A stretch of DNA of 64,000 bases. Source: Ceratobasidium sp. AG-K (lineage: Eukaryota > Basidiomycota > Agaricomycetes > Cantharellales > Ceratobasidiaceae). Location: the NCBI GenBank assembly GCA_037039685.1, contig JAWNGF010000008.1, positions 682,001 to 746,000 of the forward strand, given 5' to 3'. The notes under the pieces were generated by a model. It was not told the DNA's origin. It did no database searches and saw only the letters and a list, made by a program, of their open reading frames with translations. The position numbers were made by a program, and so were the translations under genes. Of this stretch, positions 42,618 through 53,229 are shown in pieces. Positions within the stretch are counted from its first letter, which is position 1. Each line of letters begins with the position of its first letter.

Positions 42618-44860
42618 CTGTGTGTGGAGAGACCAAAGAACCGGTGATGGAAACAATGTACCTTAGAGCAACAAACGAATCAACCATTGTTTACACGAGC
42701 ATCACCGGAATCACAGAACCAATCCCTACTCTCATCGATTCTGGAGCATCAAAAAACTTCATGGACACCTCTTGGGCCCGCTCCAACAATATTCCCCTCA
42801 TTGAACTTCCCTCTCCACGAAAAGTTATTGGTATCCAGGGAAAACAGCTCTCACACCAAATACGTTTCAAAGCCAAGCTTACACTGGACATAGAAGGGAA
42901 GACCTTCAAACAAATCTTCTTTGCTATGCCCACTGGAGAAACCAAGCTCATCTTAGGACTCGAGTGGTTAGAAGAAGCAAACCCTAACATCGACTGGAAA
43001 ACAAAGCTCATATCCTGGTGACCTGATCCCATACAAGCAAGAGCGGCTTCAATAGACGACCTTCCAGAAGAATTCAAGGAGTTTGCCGATGTGTTCAGTG
43101 AGGAGAAGTTCAAGAGAATTCCGGATCACCGACCATATGACTGCGCCATTGACTTCAAGGAAGGAGCTGAACTTCCAAAACCGGCCAGACCAATACCGCT
43201 CTCTCCAGCCGAATCTATTGCACTAAGGGAATACTTAGACGAGGAAATTGCGGCTGGGAAAATTCGACCTAGCAAATCTCCCATTGCATCACCTTGTTTC
43301 TTTGTCAAAAAACCGATTGATCCAAAGAATCCAGGAGCAGTACGCCAATTACGACTTGTTCAAGACCTCAGAGGAGTGAACGCCATTACAAAGGACGACA
43401 GGTTCCCAATGCCCTTAATGGAAGATCTTCTGGATAAAATCAAGGATGCAAAAATTTTCTCCAAAATCAATCTGCGCATGGGCTTCAACAATATCAGGAT
43501 CAGAGAAGGGGACGAATGGAAGACAGCTTTCAGAACCAAAGAAGGCCTGTTCGAATACATTGTCATGCCTTTTGGACTAAAAAACGCGCCCGCGATATTC
43601 CAAAGATACATGAACCACATCTTCCACGACCTTATCGACGTATGTGTCATAGTATACATTGACGACATCCTAGTCTTCTCTAAGAACAGAAGTCAACATA
43701 CTGTGGATGTCAGGAAAGTGTTGAAGATCTTACTGGATGAAAACCTTTTCGCAAAGCTTCCAAAATGCGAATTCTTTGTCACCAAGCTGACATACACCGG
43801 ACTTGGAATCAGCGATTTGGGTATCTCAATGGAGGAAGAAAAGGTCAGAGCAATAAAGGAATGGAAGGAACCAAAAACGGTCAAGCAGGTTCAAGCATTC
43901 CTAGGATTCGCAAACTTCTACCGAAGATTCGTACCAAATTTCAGCCGATTGGCAAAACCCTTGACAACCCTGACAAGAAAAGATAACAAATGGGAATGGG
44001 AGAAGGATCAACAGGAAGCGTTTGACGCCCTGAAAGGGGAAATTAGCAAAGAACCCACACTACGCCACCCTGATCCTGACAAACCCTTTTTCCTGGAAGC
44101 AGATGCAAGTGGAGTAGCAATGGGGGCAATTCTGTCTCAAAGACAAGACGATGGCTACCTACACCCTATTGCATTCCTGTCAAAGTCCTTCAACAAAGCC
44201 CAGCTCAACTACGATGTCCACGACAAGGAACTTATGGCAATCATAGAATCATTGACACATTGGAGGTTATACCTTGAGGGAACAAAGGACCCAATCACTA
44301 TCTACACCAATCACAGAAACCTACAGTTTTGGAAGGAAGCAAGAACGTTCAACCGTCGACACGCGAGATGGCATCAACTATTGGCCTCCTACAACTTTGA
44401 TATCATATACCGTCCTGGAATCCTTTCGTCTAAACCAGATCTGTTGTCAAGACGATCTGATCACGAGGATATCCCCACACCGGAACAAGTCATGATATCC
44501 GCCGAAAAATTTAAAGGATTTATGGGGCAGATGGACACGGACATCATGGCAACTATCAAGGAAGCACAAGAAACTGATGAAGGACTAGCAAAAATTAAGG
44601 AAATCTGCGAATCAAGGGAAATGCTACCAAGAACCCTGCAACATAGCGCAAAAGATTACGACTTCAAGGAGGGACTAATATGGTTCAAAGGGAAAATTTA
44701 TGTTCCAGAAGACAAGGAAGCCAGATTGACCATCATGCGACTACATCACAACTCGAAGATTGCAGGGCATCAAGGACAAGCCAGGACACTGGAACTTATA
44801 TCGAGAAGATACTTCTGGCCAGGGATGAAGCAGAGCGTAAACAGATACGTGGAATCCTGC
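42600..44860 (+). pseudogene. pol of A4, 5' part
   Basis: Protease (LIDSGASKNFMD), RT (VYIDDILVFSKN), RNase H (FFLEADASGVAMGAILSQ, with Ala for the usual Thr) and the start of the integrase finger (HHNSKIAGHQGQART, GMKQSVNRYVESC), where B2 inserted. A TGA at 43019-43021 after KLISW replaces CGA (Arg) of A3. The gene resumes at 53230. Dead by nonsense and insertion. Confidence 0.9.
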
Positions 44861-45347
44861 TGTCGCAACCTGCTAATGCCTATGGTTGACGACCACTAAT
44901 GGCCTTTGAGATGTGTGATAAGTCTTCTAAGACTCTATCACTAAGGTGGACGAACGCTAGTCTTGTCAGTACAAGTCACTAGCTCCTAAGTCCAAGTGGC
45001 TGCGCTAAGGGCTAAGTAGCCAAGTGCCTCTGATCACACTGCAGGGAGAGTTGATGAGGCGAAGCAAGCTGGGGATGACCATGCTTGCAAGCCAGTATAT
45101 ATACCAAGAAAGCAAGTGAGTCATAGTACATACATGAGTCACTTGTCTGAGTCAAAGTCCGAGTCATAAAGGGGGCTGCGCAGGCCAGCCAATAGAAACA
45201 GCATGAGTCATATGACTCATGGTGACACATCATCCATACACCTCACTAAACAAGGGAGAGGGCACATCTATACAGAAAGAGCGCATAAGGCGCCAGAACA
45301 AGCCACGAGACAGCAGAAGCAAAGAGAGGGCGGGACAGGTCACGACA
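44861..45347 (-). repeat. 3' LTR of B2
   Basis: 487 bp in minus orientation, TGTCGCAACC to GGTCACGACA as read on the plus strand. Confidence 0.93.
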
Positions 45348-45361
45348 TTGCCCCCCCACAT

Positions 45362-45389
45362 AGGGCCAGGTAGTGGAGTGCCTGGGCCT
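45362..45389 (-). other. Conserved hairpin after ORF3 (B2)
   Basis: On the minus strand AGGCCCAGG pairs with CCTGGCCCT around loop cactccacta, with one mismatch. Position and loop match B1, while the inner stem bases differ on both sides. Confidence 0.55.
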
Positions 45390-46524
45390 ATCTGCGGGCG
45401 ACCCATTCCTTCAATTCTACCCAGCCAACACATTCCGCCAGGTTTCGCATGTCCGTTTCGAGGACTTCGTTCATGCGGTCCCACTTTTCCTGGTAGAGCT
45501 TGTCAAGCTCCTCCTGGTGCCGTTGTTAGAGGCGCTCGAGTTCTTGCTGTTCGCGGAGTGCCCACTGCTCCTGTCGGTGGTCGAGCCATTTGTAGAGCTG
45601 GTCAATTGACCAGGATCCGCTCTGGACAAGGCGGTAGGCCTCCAGGACGTTGGCGTCGCAAGGCATGCGATCGGCTGGTGGATGGGGCTTGAGCTTGGCA
45701 ATTGCCTGCCCGATGTTGGCGATGAGGGCCTCGACATTCTCCCGGGCCCTGTCCCAGGTCGTGTTCCACTCCCGTTCGACTCGCTCAGCGTCTTCGTCGG
45801 TGATGGCAGGAGGGGGGGGGACATCGACCGTTTCCTCCTTGATTTTGCTTGGCTCCATTGGTAGGTCGGTTTTGTCGGCGCCTTTTGACCAGTTGAAATC
45901 GGAGAGGGGGGTTTCGGGGTATGTGTTGTCAGCGACTGGTGGTTCAGGCTTTTTCTGCCACTCACAGGGGGTGGGCCAACCGCTGGTGAAGTCGTAGGAG
46001 CAATCGCTCCACCAGATTCCGTCGTCGTCGACGTGTCCTCCATTGGCCAGGGCGATGCGGGGGTCAGTGTTGCGCTTGAACCACTTGTCACCTTCCCACT
46101 TGTAGCCAGTGTCCCTGTTCCAGGCATCGGCGCTTTTGGTGACCACATCGCGGACGGTGAGTCCGATGCAGCCGCGGCAGTGGTAATATTTGCTGCGACT
46201 GATGTCGGTTGGGTCGGAGGGCCGGGCGTCGGGGTGGCTAACCCAGAGGAGAGAGCCGAGTTGGGGGTGGATAAGGGACTGGCCTTCCTCGTCCCACTTG
46301 AGGTTGCCTCGCTTGGCGAGGGAGATGTAGCCGAGGTGAACCCCGGGCTCGAGATCGTTGGCCAGTTTCCTGGCCTCCTTGAGGGACCAGGGCGCTGTGG
46401 CCCTGCAGTTGATGGCGAACTTGCCGGGTCCTCCGGCCATAATGGCCTTGCTATAGGCGGCATTGAGCCTGTAAGAGGCAAGGCGGGCAGCGGCGGTGGT
46501 GTTGTTGGAGCGGATGGGGGCCAT
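45388..46524 (-). pseudogene. ORF3 of B2 (one nonsense codon)
   Basis: Starts at ATG 46524-46522 (MAPIRSNNTTAAARLASYRL). It carries LGSLLWVSHPDARPSDPTD and YYHCRGCIGLTVRDVVTKS like B1. TAA at 45528-45526 follows LERL, where B1 has CAA; beyond it the frame continues HQEELDKLYQEKWDRMNEVL to a TAG at 45388-45390. By eye this protein is only about 60-65 percent identical to B1 ORF3, much less than the pol genes, which look over 90 percent identical. Confidence 0.75.
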
Positions 46525-46761
46525 TGCAAAAGTGAACAAGAGGTTTTTGATAGAGTGTTAGCTAAGAGCAGACTGGGAGTGATAGGCTGAGTAGCTGGGA
46601 TGAGGACCTCAGCTGCCTTTCCTCTCGTCCTTTTGTATTCCTGTGGTTTGAAATTCGGTGGGAGAGGGCCAGTGGGAAAGTCTTTTTGGAACTTTCTCAT
46701 GACATGAGTCAGCTCGGCAAAGTTCTCCGCTGGTTCTTCTGTATCTTCCACAGGGCTGTAG
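45471..46761 (-). pseudogene. pol of B2, 3' part (chromodomain end and open tail)
   Basis: Continues pol after the solo LTR: VEDTEEPAENFAELTHVMRK finishes the chromodomain, followed by an open Ser/Thr/Pro-rich tail to 45471 that overlaps ORF3 in another frame, just as in B1, and stops at nearly the same place (RKSGTA here, RRSGTE in B1). Confidence 0.8.
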
Positions 46762-47218
46762 TGTCGTAAGCTTCTTCTTGGTTGCTAGGAGACAAGCCGC
46801 GATGGAGAGTGGACGGCACTAAGACCTAAGTGACCTCTTGAACCGCAACACACTTAAGTGTCTGTAGGCTCTTGAGGGTAGGGGTGGTTCAGAGTGTCAC
46901 TCAAAGGGGATGTTTTGACGAGACAAAACAAGCTGGGGCTACCAGGCTTGTTGGTCCTCTATATATATTCAGAAAGTGGCCGAGTCATACAGGGCGCAGC
47001 CACACGAGTCAAACAAGACAGCCAGTCAGGAGTGTCCATGTGAGTCATGCTGTATAAACAGACATGACTCGTACAAAGCACAGCCGCGTTACACAATGTA
47101 ACAGAATAACCACAAGAAGGTGGCAACGCGGCAAACGAGAAACGAGAACGTAACACAGAGAGGGACACAGGCGGGCAAGACGACAGGTGAGTCCGATGGA
47201 GTGAGCTAGCTCACGACA
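46762..47218 (-). mobile_element. Solo LTR of family A inside B2
   Basis: 457 bp, TGTCGTAAGC to GCTCACGACA in minus orientation, flanked by tgtag on both sides (46757-46761 and 47219-47223). It splits the B2 pol codons for the chromodomain motif WKGYSP. No internal element sequence remains, so it arose by LTR-LTR recombination after insertion. Confidence 0.93.
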
Positions 47219-50200
47219 TGTAGCCTTTCCATCTGATGCGGTATTTCAGCCCATCAGGGTCTTGATGCCAATCTACAATCTTTTCTACTTCATATTCTTC
47301 TTCTCCCTTTTCAGTCAGGATCGGTGGAGGACGGGGTTGATTTCGTTGGAAGTCTAGGTCCTCAGTATAGGGGGTCAACATGTTTCCATGGAAGACGTTG
47401 TGGATTCGCATGGATTTTGGAAGATCAAGTTGGTAGGCATGTGAAGAGATTTGTTTCTTCACAACAAAGGGGCCTGTTTTCTTGTCATCAAGCTTCTTGC
47501 TTGGGCGTCTTGTGGAAATGTTGGTAGTCAGGAGCCAAACATTGTCCCCTTCCTTGTATTGTGCCTTTGGGGTTTCTTCCTTTGACTGATGGTATTCCAT
47601 CAGAGCTTTTGTTTCTTCCCACACAGCCTCCATATCCTTTGTCCACTTGTCTCCTTCTGGGGAGCGAGTCACATAGTCCTCAATGGTCCATTTGGGAGTC
47701 ATACCGTAGATGACCTCAAAGGGGGATTTGTTTGTGACTCGGTTCTTGTGATTGTTGTGACAAAATTCCGCGATGGGTAGCCATTTTGCCCAGTCATCTT
47801 GTTTGTAATTTCCAAAGATGCGTATCCATCCTTCAAGCCACTGGTTTGTTCTTTCTACCAGGCCATCAGTTTCAGGGTGGAAGGCGGTAGAGAAAGTCCC
47901 TTGGATTCCTAGCCGTTTGTAGACAGCTTCCAAGAAGTGTGATTTGAAGGTGGTCCCTCTATCTGACACAGTGGTTTTGGGAAATCCATGAAGGCGCCAT
48001 ATCTCTTTCACGAAGATATCGGCTAGCTCTTCTGAGTTTGTAGATTCCTTGCAGGGGATGAAGTGTGCCATTCTGGAAAAGCGGTCCATCACAACAAGGA
48101 CACTATCAAATCCTTGTGATTTTGGTAGCTTCACTATGAAATCATATGCGATATTTTCCCAAGGTTTCTCCGGAATGGGCAAGGGTTTGAGTGGTAAGTG
48201 TCCCTTGCTTCCCTTCCCCCTTTGGCACGCTTCGCAACTGTCAACGTATTTGTTGACTTGGGCCTTCATACCTGGCCAGTAGTAGTTTCTAGAAACGAGT
48301 TCTAGAGTTCTGGCTTGTCCTTGGTGACCCGCAATGGGCAAATCATGGTAAAGCTTGAGAAGCTTCAGCTTGATATCTTTTTCGTCAGGGACAACGATTC
48401 TCCCTTGGTACCAAAGGAGATCTTCATTCATTTCGTAGTCCTTGAACTGTTTTTTCACAGAAGGTGGTAGTTCTTCCTTTCCCTTGGTGCTTTTGATCAA
48501 CGTTTCCAGGCTTTCATCCTCTTCCAGGGCTTCTTTGATTTCCGCGATGATGTTGTCGCTCATCAGAGCTGAGAATCCCTTGAAGTTTTCGGCGGAGATC
48601 ATCACTTGTTCAGCGGAGGCAATATCGTTGTGATCGCTTCTTCTTGACAGGATGTCCGGTTTTTCCAACATTTTGCCAGGTCTGTAGTGGATTTCGAAAT
48701 TGTAGCTTGCCAGCATGAGAATCCATCTGTTGTGTCGTCGGTTGAAGGTGCTCGCCTTCTGCCAGTAAGTAAGGTTCTTGTGATCGGTGTAGATCACTAT
48801 TGGTTCCTTTGTTCCTTCAAGGTGGATGCGCCAGTGTCGTAGTGCTTCTATGATAGCAAGAAGTTCCTTGTCATGTGTGTCGTAGTTCAGTTCTGCTTCC
48901 TTGAAGCTTCTTGAGAGAAACCCTACTGGGTGTAAGTATCCGTCCCTTTGTCGTTGGCTGAGTATAGCTCCCATTGCGACCCCTGAGGCATCTGTTTCGA
49001 GGAAGTATTGTTTTGATTCGTCAGGATGTGCCAGTACTGGCTCTTTTGAGATGACATCTCTCAGAGAATCAAAGGCTTCTTGGTGCTCGGAGTTCCATTC
49101 CCACTTCCTGTCCTTTCTTGTCAATTGAGTCAGGGGTTTGACAATTGAAGAGAATGCCACCACGAATCTTCTATAGAAGTTGCAGAAACCAATGAATGCC
49201 TGTAGTTGTTTCACAGTTTTTGGGATGGGCCATTCTTGGATAGTTTTGATCTTGTCCTTGTTCATGGAAATGCCGTTTTCATTGACAACGAACCCAACCC
49301 AGTTGGCCCTCTTTCCATAGAAGGTACATTTTTTCAAATTTCCAAAAAGGTTGTTCTTCCTCAACCTTTGCAAGACCTCCTTGATATCGATGGTGTGCTG
49401 ATCTCTTCCTCGGGAAATAATAAGGATGTCATCAATGTAGATCACAATCTTCACTCCAATCATGTCCCTGAAGATGTGGTCCATCATTCTTTGGAAAGTA
49501 GATGGTGCATTCTTGAGGCCAAAGGCCATCACAGTGTACTCGAAAAGTCCTTCTGAGGTGATGAATGCCGTTTTCCATTCGTCTCCCTCTCTGATCCTGA
49601 CGTTCCAGAAGCCATTCTTCAGGTCAAGCAAAGTGATAAAAAGTTCTTCCTTCGAACTTTCTCCAGTCTTCTTGAAAATCTCTAGGAGTTGTTCAAGAAG
49701 TGGAATTGGATATCGGTCTGGGATGGTTTCTTCGTTTGCTCCTCTGTAGTCAACAACAGGACGTAGGTCAGGGATGGTCTGTCCTTCCTTCAGGGCTTTC
49801 TTGACGAAGAACAGGCTTGCAGCAAGAGGAGATTTGCTGGGTCTGATACATCCCGAGCGGAGTTCATTCTCAATGTATTCCTTCGTCGCTTCTCTTTCCC
49901 TTGGTGAGAGAGGGTAGGCCTTTCTTGGTTTTGGAAGCCGATTGTTGTCATAGAAATCGATTCTACAATCCCATTCTCTGTGTTCTGGGAGCTTGTCGTA
50001 TTTTTCTTCGTCAAAGACATCCTTGAATTCTTCAAGTTCCTTTGGTAGTTCCTGGAGGAGTCCTGCCTTGGCGATCAAGGGGTCCTCTGCTTCCCATTTG
50101 ATAGCAAAGGGGGACCATGATATTTCAGGGTTGGTCTCCTTCAGCCATGGCATTCTTAAGATCATAGGTTGTGTGCCGGTATTCATGACGTAGAATTTTT

Positions 50201-50515
50201 GGCAAAAAGTTCTTCCTTCTAGATCAAACTTCAGTTTGCACCTGAATTGGATCTGATCCTTTTGTGTTTTTCCATCAATAGTTTCAATGCTTCTGGGAGT
50301 TTGTAATTTGGTCAAAGGGATGTTGTTTTCTTTGGCAAACCTCAGGTCGATGAAGTTTCTGGAAGAGCCGGAGTTGATGAGAGTTGAGATTTTTTCCGTG
50401 ATTCCCTCTGCAGTTGTGTATACCATGGGTGTTTCATTTGTAGCCTTGCAATAGTATACATTTTTCAGAGGGGATATCGGGGCATCCTCACACACGGTGG
50501 AGAGATGCCCATCTA
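47219..50515 (-). pseudogene. pol of B2, 5' part (protease to chromodomain)
   Basis: Protease (LINSGSSRNFID, where the usual catalytic Asp of DSG is Asn), RT (VIYIDDILIISRGRDQ), RNase H (YFLETDASGVAMGAILSQ), integrase zinc finger and DDE core (TVSDRGTTFKSHF, TDGLVERTNQW), and the first part of the chromodomain to RIRWKGY. The solo A LTR interrupts it; the remainder is at 45471-46761. The D-to-N change in the protease (codon near 50374) would by itself inactivate polyprotein processing. Confidence 0.88.
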
Positions 50516-52681
50516 GTTTTCCGACTCGGAATCGGTAGAACCGTTCTCATTCTTCTTCTCAACTTTGAGTTCAGCGGCTTTTCCTTTCACAGGATTCTTT
50601 CCTTTGTCCTTGTAGGTCCACTCCTTTGTGCAATCAGCAAGATTGTGACCTGTATCCCCACATTTGATGCAGAGGTTGTTTTCCCTTCGGCGTTTCTTTT
50701 CTTCCTTTGGGACTAGATCCCCTTTGATCTTCTGGGTCCTGGAACCTTCTGCTTGAACTGGTTGTTCGTTCTTCTTCCTTGTGCTAACCGGATTGGTCAG
50801 TTTGTTGATTTCCTCCGCTTGCAGGGCAATATTGATCCATCCTTCGAGATCTCGTTGTTCAGCTCTTGTCCTATCCCTGAGTTCCTCGCGAACGAGCTCT
50901 GCTTTGATGAAGTGGTTCAGTCCCTGTCTGAATCGTGCTGCTAATGCCGCATCGTTCCAGTCGAGTTCTTGGGAAAGAAGTCGGAAGTCAGAGACATATT
51001 CAGATACGCTCTTGTTTTGGTAAAGTTGTTGGATCCCTTGTTCAGCTTGAACCTTCTTGCTGGGATCGCTCCATTGTCTATTGTAGGCTTCTTGGAAAGC
51101 ATCCCATGATTCTAGCCATGGGTGGTCTAGATTGTCGTTGTATCTGTTCAGAACTGGCTGTGCCCAATTTCCCGCGGGTCCTTCTGCCATGTTCATCAAG
51201 ACTGCGACAATACGCCGTTCATCTGTGTCATACTGGGTAGGGTTCAGGCGAAAATAGGCCTTCATTCTTGCAAGGAAGGTTTCGGCTGCAGTTCCCCTGG
51301 CTCCTTCGAAGGCCTTTGGCATTTTGATGCGTGGTCCTGAGCTTCCTCCATTGCCTCCTTGGTTTGTTTGGATGATAAAGGTCCTTCCTTCATCCCTGAT
51401 TTGATATCCGGATTGTCCTTGTACCTCAAATGAGGGTGATCGTTGTCCCTGTGGCGGACGAGGAGGTAGATGTTCTCGTTGTGGGATATCAACAGAGGTT
51501 CGTTGTGATTCCTCCTTTTGGTGTTCAGTTTCTGCTTGGGCGTCAGACCCAATTTGCTCAAGTAGATCAAAAGTTTCCCTAGTTCGTAGGCAAACTTCTT
51601 GCATCCTAGTGGTTTGATCCTGGAATCCATCCGTAACTTCCTCATCGATTCTTCCAAGAGTGATGGTCATGTTTCTCATTCCTTCTGCCATTCTTCCTAG
51701 GGTTTCTTCAATGCGTGTAATACGCTGGGTTTGTCCTTGCAAGGTTTGGTTCATCAGAAGATTGAAATTGTTCAATCTATTGTTGATTTGTTCGGAATTT
51801 TCAACCGATTGTTCGAAGACTTCAAGGATTTGCTGTTGGACGCGATCCACATTCCTAAGCCTTTCATAGAAAGTGTTGACTCCATCTTCTGTTCTAGACG
51901 CAATGCGCTCGATTCGCTGCATCATGTTTGTTGTGTCTTGGGTTTGTAGATCCCATCGTCGTTCCATCCCTTCAATTCTAAGGGCTTGGACTGCGTTCTC
52001 CTGTTGATATTGGATCTGAAGGGTATTGAAGATTCTTTCCAGGGCTTGGATTGGATTTCCTTCCATATTTTCCATCAGTCGTTCTTGTCTCAATTCCTCA
52101 TCTTGTGAAAGTGCCTCAACGCTTCCTTGTGATTGGAAGGTTGATGGCACGCTCAGGGCACTGTGAGTCCTGGGAATCTCCACAAGCGGTGGCATGGACG
52201 CAGGGGTAGCTATTGGAGGTGGAAATTGCATTCCAAAGTCGGGAAATGCTAAAGGACGTCTTGTCCCTGTTGTTCCGGTGTTTGATGGACCCGGGGTTGC
52301 ACTTCTAAGTGGTCCTGGTATCCTAATCACACACACAGCCCTAGGGCTAATCACACTTTCCCCATGGAGAGTGACGACTGGAGCTGCTGGTGGTGGCGTG
52401 TTGATTGGATTTTCAACTATTCGAACTGTTGGTGAAGTGGACCCTTGCTCGTTTGAAGTCCTGGTTTCTTCTTGAGTTCCTGATGATTCAATAATGTTGC
52501 CGATTCCTCCTGGGACGCTGGTGGAAGGGGGTCTTGACGCGCGACTGCCACTTCTAAGCGGTGCCGTCCAATCACCTGCCCGTTCCCTTGCTCCTCTTGA
52601 GGGGTTCGATCGGATTTCGACTATTGTCGCTGTTGGAGCCTCGCTCCTTCGAGACACTGTACTTGAGGATCAATTGTCCAT
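50513..52681 (-). pseudogene. gag of B2 (stop at codon 4)
   Basis: The ATG equivalent to that of B1 is at 52681-52679, but codon 4 is TGA (52672-52670) where B1 has CAA. After it the frame is open for ~714 codons: Ser/Pro-rich N-terminus, coiled-coil region (NMMQRIERIASRTEDGVNTF), gag domain (TAAETFLARMKAYFRLNPTQ, SDPSKKVQAEQGIQQLYQNK) and zinc knuckle CIKCGDTGHNLADC, ending DSESEN. Initiation at a later codon could rescue it, since no other break is present. Confidence 0.82.
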
Positions 52682-52723
52682 GTCGTCACGTGACCTTGTT
52701 TTCTCGTGGCTCAGCGTACTAAG

Positions 52724-52735
52724 AGCTTGCTTCGC
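52724..52735 (-). promoter_or_regulatory. Self-primer binding site of B2
   Basis: GCGAAGCAAGCT on the minus strand pairs perfectly (12 of 12) with AGCTTGCTTCGC of its own LTR (complement at 52936-52947). Confidence 0.75.
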
Positions 52736-52737
52736 AA

Positions 52738-53224
52738 TGTCGCAACCTGCTAATGCCTATGGTTGACGACCACTAATGGCCTTTGAGATGTGTGATAAGT
52801 CTTCTAAGACTCTATCACTAAGGTGGACAAACGCTAGTCTTGTCAGTACAAGTCACTAGCTCCTAAGTCCAAGTGGCTGCGCTAAGGGCTAAGTAGCCAA
52901 GTGCCTCTGATCACACTGCAGGGAGAGTTGATGAGGCGAAGCAAGCTGGGGATGACCATGCTTGCAAGCCAGTATATATACCAAGAAAGCAAGTGAGTCA
53001 TAGTACATACATGAGTCACTTGTCTGAGTCAAAGTCCGAGTCATAAAGGGGGCTGCGCAGGCCAGCCAATAGAAACAGCATGAGTCATATGACTCATGGT
53101 GACACATCATCCATACACCTCACTAAACAAGGGAGAGGGCACATCTATACAGAAAGAGCGCATAAGGCGCCAGAACAAGCCACGAGACAGCAGAAGCAAA
53201 GAGAGGGCAGGACAGGTCACGACA
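52738..53224 (-). repeat. 5' LTR of B2
   Basis: 487 bp in minus orientation, followed by cctgc. Confidence 0.93.
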
Positions 53225-53229
53225 CCTGC

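Larger units (their letters stand above)
44861..53224 (-). mobile_element. Ty3/Gypsy chromovirus B2 (family B) with a solo A LTR inside
   Basis: Inserted in A4 integrase with duplication cctgc (44856-44860 and 53225-53229). Without the solo LTR it is about 7.9 kb. LTRs are 487 bp with about two differences by eye. gag has an early stop, pol is cut by the solo LTR, and ORF3 has one stop. Confidence 0.94.

Noticed and set aside
53080..53224. Apparent N-terminal extension of A4 pol starting in the B2 LTR
   Set aside because: It is an accidental frame through the inserted LTR; the duplication cctgc shows the true join with 44860.
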